Source of the DNA: Cyclaneusma minus
Taxonomy: Eukaryota; Ascomycota; Leotiomycetes; Marthamycetales; Marthamycetaceae
Direction: 5' to 3'
Assembly (NCBI GenBank): GCA_037179335.1
Contig: JAKZHN010000010.1
Coordinates: 1,329,450-1,393,449, forward strand
Length of the DNA: 64,000 nt
This document shows, piece by piece, positions 31,640 through 44,889 of this stretch. Positions within the stretch are counted from its first letter, which is position 1; every line of letters starts with the position of its first letter. The position numbers and the translations under genes are program-made. Below the pieces are notes generated by a model, which saw nothing but the letters and a program-made list of their open reading frames with translations, had not been told where the DNA came from and ran no database searches.

Positions 31640-31810
31640 ATATTTTTTAATTATAAAAAATATACATTTTTTTTTAAAAAAAAATAGCGTTTAAATATTA
31701 TGCATTAAAAGCTTTGCTTAGCTTTTTTAATAAGCAATGCTTCTTTTTAATATATTTTTAATATATATACTTTATAAAGTATTTATAAAATACCCTTTTC
31801 GGCCTTATAT
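31640..31810 (-). repeat. Right terminal inverted repeat of element A (deleted copy)
   Basis: The reverse complement aligns along its length with 27683-27853, for example CATTGCTTATTAAAAAAG and TAAGCAAAGCTTTTAAT, but with additional C-to-T/G-to-A type changes that remove most of the GGGGCC end. Confidence 0.72.
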
Positions 31811-32882
31811 AATAACTATCCTTTTTTTTATAGCTTTAGGACTTGAAGCTTTTAAATACAAATTTTTGCTTTTTAATAATCCAATATAAATAATATCATT
31901 TACGCTAAAATAAATTCTTGATTAAATTGTGATATTATTTTGTAAAACCAGGCTTATTTAAATTATTTTATCCGGTTTATTTTATTATTATAAAGCGCAA
32001 GGCAATTATAATACCATTATTATTATTGCAATTATAAAAATAAAGCAGCGATATTAATATAAGCGAAAATTCTATATTTATTATATTTAAGCCAATTATT
32101 AATTATTAAAACAATTTTATACCTTTAAAAATATTGATTTTTAATATTTATATATATTTTAAAAAGGCAAAAAAAATTAAAACCCTTATTAATATATTTT
32201 AAAACAATATTGGTAGCTTTTATAGCCTAGGGCGCAAAAACATTTGCTGCCTTTTTACCGGTTTATATTTATATTTTTAAAGCTTTAATTATTAAGTTTT
32301 TTTTAGAAAACTTGTTTATTTATAAATTTGCTTTATAAATATATATTGCTATTATTAAAATAATATATAAAGTATATTTAAATATTTTTATATTAGCTAG
32401 TATTTTTCTAAATATATTTCATTAAATGTTTTATCTAAATGTTTTAAAGCTTTTTCTTTTTTTTAAAAAAAAAAAGAATTCCTTTTATAAAAAGGGAAAA
32501 TAATTATTAAGGCCAGTTTTTTATAAAATTAAAATAAATAACGAATTAAATAAAAAAACTATATTTTTAATTAGCTTTTTAAATAATTCATTATATTAAT
32601 TTCGAATTTAATAAACTGGGTTATTTTAGGGTTTTTATAGGCTTTTAAAAGCTTAATAGCGGTATAATATTTTTTTAGGCCCTTAATATAAAATTAGCCT
32701 GAATTTAAATTAAAAATTATAATTAATTTTTTTTAAAGGCTTGCTTTTAAAAGCCTTATTTTTTATTTTTATTTAAAAAATATTTAAAAAAATATTTTTA
32801 TTAAAAATGTATAAATTAATTATAATTAACCGGATTTTAAAAAATAATAAAAAAATCTATTTAAAATCAAATGATTTTTAAG
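31811..32882 (+). mobile_element. Element A, forward copy, segment 1
   Basis: The sequence from about 31.83 kb to 32.88 kb matches the reverse complement of about 61.75-60.72 kb in order and spacing. Examples are the ACCAGGCTTATTTAAATTAT phrase near 31950 and AAGGCTTGCTTTTAAAAGCC near 32740. It is interrupted by LTR-1 at 32882/32883 and resumes at 39752. The left end of this copy is missing. No conserved protein was recognised. Confidence 0.65.
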
Positions 32883-33096
32883 TGTTATAATACTGACCTT
32901 AGGTGCCTTAGGCATATGCCTCGGGCACGCGCCACGCGCCACGCGCCCCAAGCCCTCTCCCGTACCAGGCACGTGATTTTAGCGCTTTGCGCTAGCCTGT
33001 AAAGCCTTTAAGGTTTTATAAAGCTGCAGATTTTCTTTTTCAGCTTATAATATTATTTTATTTTAATTTCTATCTTGCTTTCAAACTGCTATAATA
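32883..33096 (+). repeat. 5' LTR of LTR-1
   Basis: 214 bp. It stands out as a GC-richer island with GGGCACGCGCCACGCGCC and a TTTAGCGCTTTGCGCTAGCC palindrome near 32970-32993. It keeps more G and C than the 3' LTR. Confidence 0.88.
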
Positions 33097-36000
33097 ATTT
33101 ATAAGCTTTTTTTATGAACTAATTTAATTTAAATTTCTTTAAAATAATTATAGCCTTTTATTTATAAAAAAAAGGCAGCCTAAAATTGCGCAATTGTTAA
33201 ATCTAGCCCCAAATTTTATCTATCCGGTGTACTTTTATTTTAAACGTTATAATTTAAAAAATCCTATAATTTTTAAATTAAAAATCTTGCGTTATAACCA
33301 CAATTGACATAGCTATTATAAATGCAATAGCTAAGCAATTTAAAATTATAGGATTTTTATATTTAAAAGCCGCCTTTAAATACCTTGCTAATAAAAAGTA
33401 GGATAATATCAATTTTAACGCCGCTATTCTTTTAAAGAAAATCCTTGCTAATGCTATAATTAAAAATTATATTTGTTTAAAAACCCTTATACGTAATATT
33501 AATAAAGCTATAAATAATTTATTTAGCCAATTTTTTTAGCAATATAGCTAAATCCATTAAGCTTCAAAATTAGTTTATTAATATCAAAGCTATTAGTTTT
33601 TATTTTAAAAATAATATCTTTTTTAAATATTTATATTTCCGCGCCAAAAATCCCAAACAATTTACCAAAAAGAAAAAACCCTTTAAAGCGTTAAAAAAAC
33701 TTTTTGATTTAAAAGTCGGAATTGCGCCGCGCTTTATAAGTCGATAATGCAATTTAAAATACCAATTATAAATAAATCTAGTTTTTAATTAAAATAATTA
33801 AAAGCAAGGCTATATACCAATATTATATGAGCTTTAAAAAATTATTTTATTTTTAAAGAATCCTTTTAAATGGCCTTGGAAAAACGCAAAAGCTTTATAT
33901 AATGCCTTAATAAAAATTTATATTATTCTGAACAAATGCAAAAAAGCCAAAAAAGCCAAAAAAAAGCTAAGAATAAAAAAGCATTAAAGCTTTATTGTAT
34001 TTTATTTTAAATTTAAATTTAAGGCATAATTGGCCAATTAATTTAATAAAATAAAAATTATTAAATTGCATAGTAAAGTTTTTAATATTCTGGCCAGCTG
34101 TATTAAATAGCTTAAAAAAATGCCTATAAATAATAAATATATTAAATAGATAAAGACCTTTTAGCGCATTAATAACCACATTAAAAAAAGAATTATATTA
34201 AGAAACTATAAATTATAATTAGCAAGGCCTTTAAATCTAATAAATTAAAAAAGAAAGGCAATAGCAATAATTAACCTAAGGCATTTATTCCAATTTCCGC
34301 CAATTAAATTTAAAAATACCTTAATCAGAATAATTTTATGGTTTTAAATATTATGCCTATTGCAATCCGGGCATCTTTTAAAGCCTAATAGCAAAAATAT
34401 TGCTACAAGCATAATTTTTGCTTTTATTGCAAAAAAACACAAATACCAGAATTATAAATGCATTAAAAACCTGGCTGCAAATATTAGAAATATAGCTAGT
34501 GGCTTTATTTTTGGCAATTATTATAAAAATTGCTAATTCCAAAATAAATTTCTATTTATACCTGGCCTCAAAAATTCCGAATTTGAATAAAACCATATTA
34601 AAAAAATGAGGAAAAATTTAATAGCCAAAATCAGAAAAAAAAACAATAAGGAAAATAGGGCTAGCATTTAATTGTAATAAATAAAAAAATTAATAAAAAT
34701 AGTATTTATAGTATTTATAGCGGAATTAGCTAAAATAGCATTTAAGGAGAATATTTTACTATTTGTTTTTAATTTGGAAATCCAAAATATATTTTCCCTT
34801 TTTTTAAATTCGATTAAAATAAATATTTTTAGCCGGAAAATAATATTTTTTTAATTTAAATTATAGCTAGAAAATACCAAAAAACATATTATTGATTAAT
34901 ATAATATTTTTATAGCTTTAAAGCCTATAAAATAAAATACTATTTTATATTTGTTTTAGCAAAGCCTTATAATTAATACTTATTTATTTCCAAATATATA
35001 TATTTTTTATAAAGGCCTTAATTAATAATAAATATTTTGGTATTGGATTTATTAATAAACAATTTGCTAAAATATATAATTTTTTTATTGGATTTTTTTA
35101 GCTTATGCTATTAGTCCTGGCTAATAAAAAACCTATTTCCCCGGTTATTTAAATATTAATGGCTAAAATTGCTATTTAAAATTATTTTACAAAATAGGCC
35201 TTTTTTTTACCAAATTTTTTAAAATAATATTAATTATTTTTAAATTTCTATAATTGAAAAACCATAATTTAATTATTAATTGGGCCAATTTGTTTTTATT
35301 AAAAACAAAATTATTATGGTAGAAAATATTTTTTAAAAGGCTATTATTTAGTACCAATATATTTCCTTTATAATATTTTGCTAAAAAAGCCCAGAAAAAG
35401 GCTAATTTTCAAAATACTATTTTTTAATTTTTTTAAATTAATATTTTTTATACCTATATTAAGATTTTTTAAATTTTTTATAATATTTTAAATTTTACCC
35501 ATTATAAAAAATATAAAAAAAAACAATTAATACGCTTAAAAAACCGCACCCTTTTTAAAATCAATTAAATTCTTATTTTAAAATAAGACTTTTATATTAT
35601 AAAAAGAAATTCAAATTTAAATAAATTTAAAACCAAAGCTTATATAATATATAATAGCCTTTTTAAGTTTTTATACCTTGGTAAAAAAAAATAGTAAAAA
35701 GAATTTATATTATTATTAAAAGAAAAGCATTTTTATTATTAAATGCCTTTATTTATATTTTTTAACCAATATTAAAAATTACCAATTTAAGCTAAATATA
35801 AAAAATATTAAAGTAAATTTCGTAATTAATTTTACTATATTTGCTTGCTAAAAGAAAATTGGTATAAAAAATTATTTAAAAAAATCAAATAATATTTTAA
35901 AATTAAAAAAGCCGCGTATTTGGTAAAAAAAGCTTTTAAAATTACCAAATTCGGTATAAAGAAATACTTTTACAGGCCAAAAGTATTTAAATAAGCTATG

Positions 36001-36589
36001 CTTTTTATTTTTACCCGCCTATAATAATTTTTTAGTTTTTTATTATTTTAAGCAAAAAAAATATAATTTTTAAAATATAAATAGGCTAAATAAAATTATA
36101 AAAAATTACTAAATTTATATAAAAAAAGCTTAATTTAAATAATAAAGAAATTTAAAACAAGCTTTTTAAATGGCTTTATGATATATTGAACGCCTTTGTT
36201 TTTAAAAGAGGCTAATAAATTATTTTTTAACTAATTATAAAATTATAAAATTAAATTCTTATTTAATATAAAACTATTATATAATAAAAATCGGCGTTTT
36301 TTATTAAAAATATTAAAATATATTAAAAAATGGCTTGATAAGCATTTGTTTTATAAATTTATTTAAAAATTAAAATCCCAATATATTATATTATTAATAC
36401 TAGCCATTAAAATTAGAAAAAGAAAATAGAATTTATTAAAATTATATAAAAATTAAAAATTACTATTATTAAAAACCGCTATTTTCTACCATTAATTAAA
36501 AAAAATTGAATATTATATATAAAGCTAAAATTTATATTAAGCCTAATATTATTATAGTATTTAATAAATTAAAAATAGCCAAAGAAAAC

Positions 36590-37110
36590 AGCGTTTATTA
36601 TTTATTTTAAACTTTTTAAATTATTAATTATACCCTTTGGATTTTATAATATTCTAGCCTTATTTTAATATTATATTAATAATGTTTAATTTAATTTGCT
36701 AAATAAAACGTATATAATTTATTTAAATAACGTTTTAATTTTTTAAATAATTCAAAAAAATATAAAAAATATATTTGGAAAATAATCCGCCATTTAAAGA
36801 ATACTGGTTTTCAAATTAATATTTTTAAATATAAATTTAAAATTACCTATATTAAATATTTAGGTCTTTATATTATATTAAATAATATAAAAATAAATTT
36901 AAATAAAATATCTGCTATTATAATTTAAAAGCTATTAATTTTTATTCGAAACCTTTAAAAATTTATAGAATTTGCCAATTTTTATTAAAGGTTTATCCGG
37001 AATTTTTTTAAAATAGCCAAGCTATTAAATAATCTAATTAAAAAAAATAGGTTTAGAAAAAGGCTTAATAAATCATTTTTAATAAATTTAAATAGGTATT
37101 TATTTTAGCC
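36590..37110 (+). pseudogene. Reverse transcriptase relic of LTR-1
   Basis: Conceptual translation of short consecutive frames gives recognisable gypsy RT phrases: IPFGF (36630-36644), then Y-I-I-Y-L-N-N-V-L-I-F where the catalytic YLDD should be (YLNN at 36720-36731), then KYLGLYI and a KFIEFANFYxRFI-like segment. Both catalytic Asp codons have become AAT/AAC, the G-to-A change expected from RIP. Stops interrupt it repeatedly. Confidence 0.8.
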
Positions 37111-37263
37111 CCAATTTTGGCTTTTTTTTAATTATAATAAATAAATAGTTTTAAAAATAAATGCCTTAAATTATGTTTTAGAAAAAATGCTTTTTTAATA
37201 TAAAAATAACGAAATTTTTTAATTTATGGCCTGTTTTTTAAAAAAAATTACAATTTTATAAAA

Positions 37264-37320
37264 TATAATTATAAAATTTATGATAAAAAGCTTTTGGCTA
37301 TTATTAAATATTTAAAAATA
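37264..37320 (+). pseudogene. RNase H relic of LTR-1
   Basis: Frame reads Y-N-Y-K-I-Y-D-K-K-L-L-A-I-I-K-Y-L, matching the NYEIYDKELLAIVEA phrase of gypsy RNase H with Glu codons changed to Lys, before a stop. Confidence 0.78.
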
Positions 37321-37920
37321 AATTAGAAAATTAGAAAAAATTAGAAAAAATTAAAATTAAAATTAATTATAATAATTTAAAGTATTTTATAATAATTAAA
37401 TAGCTAAATTAAAAATAAATTTATTGGTTTAAATTTCTTTTCGGCTTTAATTTCAAAATTATTTGTAAATTAAATTTTTAAATAATAAAGCTAAATATAT
37501 TAAATAAGCTTTTAAAACCCCGATTTTAATATATTAAAAATAAGAAATTATAGCATAAATTAAAAATATTATTACCAAAATAAAACTTTTTATTTAAAGC
37601 ATTAAAAAATTTAATTTTTTTTTAAAAAGAATTAGCTTGCCTTAATATTAATTTTAAATTTGAAGCAAAATTTAAAAACGGCAATTAAGAAAATTGTTAA
37701 AAAAGCCTATAAAATATTAAAAATAGCTATATTAGTATTAGCGGCCCTAAGAAATCAAAATTTTAAAGCCTGGTTAAAAGATTTGCATTAGATTTTTAGA
37801 AAATAAATATCCGATTTTTTTATTTTAAATGGCAGAATTATATTAAAAAATCCAAAAAATATAAATCGGATATAAATATTTTTTAATATTTTTAATTTAG
37901 CAATTTAAATTATTTATAAA

Positions 37921-38070
37921 CATTATTTTATAGCCGTAATTAAATATTTAAAAAGGGTTAAAATTCTGGCAAATATTAATTAATATTATTAATGGCCTAA
38001 AATATTTTGAAATATTATAAAATATATCAAAAAATATAAACTCTATAATAAAACTAAATTTTTAAGGCTA
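37921..38070 (+). pseudogene. Integrase zinc-binding domain relic of LTR-1
   Basis: Frame reads KYLKRVKILANIN-stop-YY-stop-WPK ... KYIKKYKLYNKTK. This follows the integrase HHCC region (GRxKTLxLIxRxYYWPxM ... YVxxCxxCQRxK). The two Cys codons now read Tyr (TAT), and Trp/Gln codons have become stops, as RIP would produce. Confidence 0.72.
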
Positions 38071-39099
38071 TTATTTCTTAAATCTTTATAACTTTTACCG
38101 GTTTTATTTAGGGCTTAATTAAATATTTTAATAAATTATATTCTACTTTTATTTAAATGCATTAAAAATAGCCGTATTTATTAGTATATTATAATAATAA
38201 TATACAAACTTACCAGAATACGCTATTTTATTTTTGTTTTTAGCTTTGGAGCTAAAACGCTTGCAAAAGCCTTTATTAGTAAAATTTATTGCTTTCATAA
38301 TATTTTAATAATATTATTTTAAATAAAAAAACTTAATTTATTTCTTAGTTTTGGAAATATTTATTTATGAAATTAAAAATCGGATTCAAGCCGTTTTTTT
38401 AAAAACAAAAAACATAAACTAAAAACTTTAATGCTTATTTAAAATAGTATTTAAAAAGCTTTATATTTTTTGCCTAAAATAATTGGGTAAATTAGCTATT
38501 GTTAGCTAAATTTGCTTTTAATAATTAAATATTTAAAATTATTGAAATAATGCTATTTTTTGCCAATTATAAATTTTATTTATAAATGGGTATAAAGCCG
38601 TTTTAATCCTATTTTATAAATATAATTGCTATTTAAAAACAAGGATTTTATAAAGCCAATATTATTGCAAACCGGATAAAGCAAATTTTTATTCAATTTA
38701 AAATGCTGGCTTAATAATTAACTAACCGCTATAAATCAAATGCCAATATTTATTGTTTTAAAGCCCCAATTTTTAAAATAGGCTAATATATTTATATTAA
38801 TAGCAAAAATATAAAAAGCAACCGCTTTATAAAAAAAATACGCCAAATTATAAAAAATATTTAAAATATATAAAAAAGCCTATTTTCTTAATTTGTTTAA
38901 TAGTATATTTTTTTTAATATTTTATATTTTCGTTTTAAGCCAAAACCAAAAATAAAGGGATTTTTAGGCCAAAAAAATTAATAAGCAAAAAAGCAAAAAC
39001 ATTAAAAAAAGGATTTTAAAAAGAAATAATAAAATATAAAACATTATTAAAAAATAGAAATTTAATAGCATTTTGGATATTTATAATTAAAATACCTAT

Positions 39100-39160
39100 T
39101 TAAATTGGGGCCTGATATATTATATTAAATGGATAAATTATAAATTAAGCTGATAATTAA
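39100..39160 (+). pseudogene. Possible chromodomain relic of LTR-1
   Basis: Frame at 39118-39153 reads Y-Y-I-K-W-I-N-Y-K-L-S-stop, resembling YLVKWKGYxxxxxTWE of chromoviral chromodomains at the expected place near the 3' LTR. The match is short. Confidence 0.45.
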
Positions 39161-39532
39161 AAGCAAATTCTTATAGCTTTAAAAAAGATTTATAAAAATG
39201 GCATTAGAATTATTTAAATAAATTAAGATTTTAAGGCTTTTTTATTAAATAGGCCTTGAAATATAGCAAAAGCATATTATAGCTATTTGCTATAATATAA
39301 AAAACCACCCTAATATAAAATTCTAATTAAATTATAGCTATTCCAGTATTTAAAAAACAAGAAAAATTTAAAAAGGCTGCGGTATAAATAGCAAAAAAGA
39401 TTAGCTATTTTAAAAAAAAGGAGACGGCTTAAAAGGGGTATATTCTTTTTATAAAATTAATAAATTATAATTGAAAAATACTAAGGGATTTTTTATGCTA
39501 TTTAGAATAAATAGCAATTTAAAAGAGAATAT

Positions 39533-39746
39533 TATTATAATATTAATCTTAGGTGCCTTAGGTATATGCTTTGGGCACGCGCTATGCGCTATGCGTTTTA
39601 AGCCTTTTCCCGTGCCAGGCATATAATTTTAGCGCTTTGCGCTAGCTTGCAAGGCCCTTAAGGCTTTTCAAAGCTGCAAATTTCCTCTTATAGCTTATAA
39701 TATTGCTTTACCTTAACCCTTATCTTGCCCTTAAACTGCCGTGATA
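39533..39746 (+). repeat. 3' LTR of LTR-1
   Basis: 214 bp, alignable without net gap to the 5' LTR. Differences are mainly transitions (for example GCGCCACGCGCC against GCGCTATGCGCT), the RIP pattern. Confidence 0.88.
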
Positions 39747-39751
39747 TTAAG

Positions 39752-42260
39752 CAATATAGTTTATTAAAAATAGTAAAAAATATGATTTATTAATTATTAA
39801 ATGCGCCTTAATAAGATAGGCTAATAAATTTATAAAAATATATTATAAAAATATAATATAAAAATATAATATAAAAATATCTTAATTTATAATAAATATA
39901 TAAAAGCTTATTATATTGTTAGATATTTTCAAATAAAAGTATTAAAATACGCTAATTATAAACATATAAATTATATATATAAATTATTTCTATATAAAAT
40001 TCTAAAATTTAAATATAAAATAATATATCAACGCTTTAAAAATAAATTTATATTTTATAATAAAAATATAATTAACATATTATTTTAATTAATTATTTAA
40101 TAATAGAAGCCCTTTTAAAAAAAGGTTAAACTTTTTTTTCGCCAATTTTAAATAAAATAAAAAAATGTTTAAATATACGCCGTTTGTTTCCTTTATTTTT
40201 ATTTTTTTTTCTTTTTTTTTAAAATATTAATTAAAGCCTTTTAAGCAATTTTAATAGCTATTATTTTATAGCAAAACTATAAATATAAAAAATATAAAAA
40301 ATAATTATTAGCAAAAATATAAAAGAATAAAAAAGCTTTAAATAAATATATAATTATTATTTTAAATATTATAATATAATATGTATAAATTAATAAAAAT
40401 AATGAATTCGGTAAATTTAACAAAGAAATATTATTTAAAAATTATAAATTAATTTAAATAATTTAAATAATTAAAAACTTTAGCATTAGTGGTTTTTATG
40501 CTATTTTTCCGCCTAAAAGCTAATTAAAAATAGCTATTTATATTAATTCAAAAATCCTAATTAATAGCTAAAAAGCCCGTTATTCTTTTAGCAAATTTAA
40601 TATTAATTAATTTAAATTTTAAATTTAAAGCCATTTTTTTAAGTTATTAAAATTATAATTTCTATAATTTTCCAAAAGCTTATAAAAATAATATTACCAA
40701 ATTTATTTTTTTAATTTTAAAAGCCAATTTTATTAAATAGCTAATAAAATATATATTAATATTAGAAAAACAATAATTTTTGTTATTTATTATAAAATCT
40801 AATAAACATATTTATTTTATATAAATATTTTTATATTTTAACGGCTATTATAAAATAATACTTTTACCGATTTTTAAGTTTTTTAAATATAATAATATTT
40901 AATGCCAACAAAATAAAAATAATCATAAAAATAATTTTATTTATTTATAAAATAATAAATATGTTATTATATTATTTATTCTATTAAAATCTATATTTTT
41001 TAAATTATTTGATAATAAAAATTAAATTAAAGCTTTAAATATTTTAAATTTTCCGTTTTTTTAAAAAAGCGTAAAAAAACCAATTTGGTAATTTTAAAAA
41101 AGCTATTTTTAAATTATTTAATTTTTGCAAATAATTTAGCCAAATTTAATATTAAATTTAATATTAAATTTAATATTAATAATAAGATTTTTAAATTATT
41201 AAAAGCGGTTAATTTAATAATAATAATAAAGGCAATTTTATAAATAAGGCTAAAAAAATAATATAAAATATAATAAAATTCCAAATGCAATTAGGCAATT
41301 AAATATATTAAAAATTTGCGAAAAAAGCTTTTTTCGAAGTTTTTAATATATAAGCAAGCTAAAAAAGCAAATAAAAAAATAAATAATAAGGCAAAAATAA
41401 TTATTTAAAAAATAAGCAAAAATAAAAAGCTATATTTTTTAAAAAAAAATTGATTGCTATAATTCTTTTTCAATAACCAACTTCTTAGTAATTGCAAAAT
41501 TCTTAAAGCAAAAATATTTTCTTTATTATTTTTGGCTAATTTAATAAATTTTTTAAAAAAAATATCCTTTAAAATTTCTAAAAAACAATTAAAAAAAATA
41601 AAGTAGAATATTAAAAGGTTTTTTTGCAAGCAAAGGTTTTATAAAGCCGCAAAGTTGTCTAATATTTTATTTTATATTTAAAAAGCTATTTTATTAATAA
41701 TTCAAATATATATTTAAAAGCTATTTATAATTCATTTAAAATAAAGCTATTATTTTAATTAATTTAAAATTGCTTATATAATTATTTTTAAAAACCAGAT
41801 AAAACAAATTATATTATATTAGCAATTCATAAATTAATAGCCTTTTTAAATATTTTAAAAAAGGATTTTAAAAAATTAATAGCTAAAAAGCTATTTATTT
41901 TGGCTAAATAATGTTTTTTGCTTTTGTTTTAATAAATAGAAAATAAAAATAAAAAAAGCATTGATATAATACTAAAATTATTAATTAGCCAAATTTACAA
42001 AATTTAAAACCGAAGTTTATAATAAATAATATTAATTTGTAATTTAAATATTTTAAAAGCATTTAATAATACTTTTTATAAAAAACCAATTTATATTTTA
42101 TATAATAAAAACATTCTGGCGCATTTTTAAAAATAAATTTAAAGTTTTTTATTTAATTGCAAAATTATTTTTAATATTAATAATAAGAAATTAAAATTAT
42201 TTAAAATTAATACCGGCATTTTTTAGAAATTCCAGGTTTTTTTTTAATTTAAAATCCTTT
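39752..42260 (+). mobile_element. Element A, forward copy, segment 2
   Basis: Continues the forward copy after LTR-1 and its target duplication. It matches the reverse complement of about 60.71-58.14 kb, for example ATTAATTATTAAATGCGC near 39790 and TCGAAAAAAGCTTTTTTCG-type sequence near 41320. The reading frame at 41405-41629 (-) has its counterpart at 59097-59330 (+), but I recognise no protein in it. Confidence 0.65.
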
Positions 42261-42265
42261 TATAT

Positions 42266-42445
42266 TGTCACGGCGCGGCAAGGGTCGCAGGTGGGAATTA
42301 AGGTAGACTTGTATTATAAGCTAAAAAGAAAAGCTTTCCAGCGCTGGCGCGCAGCTATAAAGGCTGCCGCCAAGCTTTATAGCGCTAAAAGTATATAAGA
42401 TTATATATAAATGCCTAAGGTTAAGATTAAATTAGGATTATAATA
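42266..42445 (-). repeat. 3' LTR of LTR-2
   Basis: 180 bp GC-richer island with GCGCTGGCGCGCAGC and GGCTGCCGCC phrases. It is less mutated than its partner at 48724-48891 over the first 40 bases. Confidence 0.85.
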
Positions 42446-43793
42446 ATATTTCCAATTTAAATTGCTATTTATTCTAAATAGCATTAAAAATCGTTTTTTA
42501 TTTTTAAATATTCGTGGTTTTTTAATTATAAAATATTTTTATTTTTATTTATAAAAATTATATAACCTTTTTTCCTGTTATTATAGCTTTAAATACTAAG
42601 GGTTTTTTATAGTCTTTTTTTAAAAAAAACTTATATTATAACGGCCTATATTATATCGATTAGCTATATTATAGCAATTGGCTATATTATAATTTTGTTA
42701 TATTATAAGGCTTATTTAATTAGAAATCCCAATAGGCCGGGCTTATTTAAATACTGCTAATACCATTTTTATAAATATTGTTTATATTTATATAAATCCG
42801 CTTTTAGCTATTAGCTTGGCCAATAATTCTTTTATTTAATTTAATATATAAATTTCCAATCTGGTTTTAAATTTTAATTATAAATATTTAAAACGCTATT
42901 AATCTTTTTTTAATATTCGGCTTTTAATATTTTTGCTTTTTGCCTTATTAATTTTATTCTGGCCGGATAAGCCCTTTAATTTTGGCTTTGGCTTAAAAAA
43001 ATATATATAAAATACTATTCTTTTATGCTTTTTCAAAACTCTAAACTATATGCCCTTTATTAAATTTTATTTATTAGTTAGGGCCCGGCCTATTTTTTAT
43101 ATATATAAAACTATTTTTTTTATTTTTTTATATTAATATATACCAATTAGCCTTTTTTAAATGGTAGAGCCTTTAAATAATATTTATTTATATTTATTTA
43201 TATTTATTTATATTTATTAATAAATTGCTAAGCTAGGGCTTTTAATTAAATATAATTTTGTTTTATATAATTTATTATTATATTTGCTTTATAAAAACCC
43301 TATTTTTAAATAGCTAATATATTGAAAGGGCAGGGCTAAAAAAATAGTTTTATTTAAAGGTAATATTTATAATTTCCAAAAAATAATATGGTTTTAATAA
43401 TTTTGAAAATTAGGTTATTTAAAGCAAATTTTGCCAAGGGTAGCCAATTTATTTAATTATTTTATACAAATAATATAAAGCTTTAAAAATATTATTTTAA
43501 CTATGCGTTTAGCTTTTTTATTTAATTATTAAGTTTTGAATAAAATAAAAATAATGGTTTCAAATGAATTTTAAATTATTTAAATAAATATTTTTAAAAT
43601 TAAAAAACAAATTGGGTTTTTTTATTTGAAATAATATTATTAAAAAAATTAAAAAATAATAAATCCGCTAAAAAAAGGCTTTTGCTAATGTTTTATATTT
43701 GGGCAAAAAAAGATATAATTTATAAATATATTTAACCAAGCTTTAAATAGCATTAGTAAAAATTGCAAATATTTTGGAAATGATAATTTAAAT

Positions 43794-43900
43794 GCTTTAA
43801 TTTTATTATAAAATTTATATTTTTAAATACATTTGGCTATGTTTTTTAATATTTTTGGCTATTAATAATATTGGCTAATATTGGCTCAGGTTTTAACTTT
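43794..43900 (-). pseudogene. Integrase zinc-binding relic of LTR-2
   Basis: The minus-strand frame reads VKT-stop-ANISQYY-stop-stop-PKILKNIAKCI-stop-KYKFYNKIKA, the integrase HHCC region with Trp codons turned into stops and the final Cys codons read as Phe/Tyr. Confidence 0.7.
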
Positions 43901-44889
43901 TTTTTAAATATCCAATTAAGGCTATTAAATAATATTTATAAATAATTTAAATTGCCAAATTAGATATATTAAGGGGTATTTATATTTGGTTTATTTTTTT
44001 AAGCCCCTTGATATAAATTTTCCTTTTAAAATAAAAAAATTCAATATTTATTTTTTAATCAGCCCTTAAAGTTTTTATTTCCCAAAGCCGTTAATGCTAA
44101 TATTATAATGTTTAATATTTTGTAGGCTTATTTAATAACTTTTTAATAGGTTTTTTCAAGGTTTTTTAAAAATTCAAAATTAATATTAAAGCTAAATAAT
44201 TTTTTTTCGTTATTAAATTATATAAGGCTTTAAAAAAGAATTAATTTTGGCAATAATATTCTTAATTTATATTATAGCCTTTTATTTTTAATATATTGGA
44301 GTAGGTTTTTTAAAAGCCTATTTAATATATTTGGTTTAATTGCTTAAAATTTGGGCCTATAAACAATTTTAAATTTAAAGCCTAAAAAAATCAAACCATT
44401 GGATTTATTTTTAATTTAGCTGCTTTATTATTATAAAATATTTTAAATTTTTATAATTAATTTAAATTTTTAATTTGTTTTTAATAATTTCCAAATTTTT
44501 TATTTTTAAGTTTTTTAAATTTTTAATTATAGCCAGAAGGTTTTTATTATAATTTTTATAATTATATTTAACAAAATTATAAACCTTTAAAAACTAAGCT
44601 ATAAAATGCAAAATACCGTTATTCTCTTATTAAAAAGATATTTTTTAAAGCATAATTTAAGGAATTTACTTTTAAAATTATATATTTATTATAATTAAAA
44701 AACAAAACAAAGTCGAGGCTAAAATAAATGCTTATTTAAATTTATTAAAAGCATTTTGCTAAACGTTTTTCTATATTTATTTTACTTTTCTTTTAATTAA
44801 ATTATTCAATAGCTTAGCTATTTAAAAAAAAATCAAAACAAATTGGTAAATTCTATAAATCTTTAAAAATTCCAAATATAAATCAATAA

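Larger units (their letters stand above)
27683..31810 (+). mobile_element. Element A, internally deleted copy with long terminal inverted repeats
   Basis: About 4.1 kb bounded by inverted repeats of roughly 170 bp. The left half (27683 to about 28.2 kb) matches the reverse complement of 62876 down to about 62.3 kb. The right half (about 28.9-31.61 kb) matches the reverse complement of about 56.3-53.58 kb. Compared with that longer copy about 5 kb of the centre is missing. All frames are broken and no transposase motif was recognised. Long TIRs point to a DNA transposon, but the superfamily is not assigned. The exact end base and the target duplication could not be fixed because the outermost bases are altered by RIP. 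Confidence 0.6.
32883..39746 (+). mobile_element. LTR-1: RIP-inactivated Ty3/gypsy-like retrotransposon
   Basis: Complete 6864-bp element. The two LTRs are 214 bp each (32883-33096; 39533-39746) and are flanked by a perfect 5-bp duplication, TTAAG, at 32878-32882 and 39747-39751. LTR ends read TGTTATAA...ATAATA and TATTATAA...GTGATA, consistent with ancestral TG...CA ends after RIP. The order of relics inside on the plus strand is reverse transcriptase (about 36.6-37.1 kb), RNase H (about 37.26-37.33 kb), integrase zinc-binding region (37.92-38.07 kb) and a probable chromodomain-like phrase near the 3' end (39.12 kb). That is the Ty3/gypsy order; with a chromodomain it would be a chromovirus. 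Every frame has many stops. It is inserted in the forward copy of element A. Confidence 0.85.

Noticed and set aside
41405..41629. Frame matching a frame at 59097-59330
   Set aside because: The similarity reflects inverted copies of element A, and the two frames are on opposite strands of the element unit with no shared recognisable protein; not evidence of a gene.
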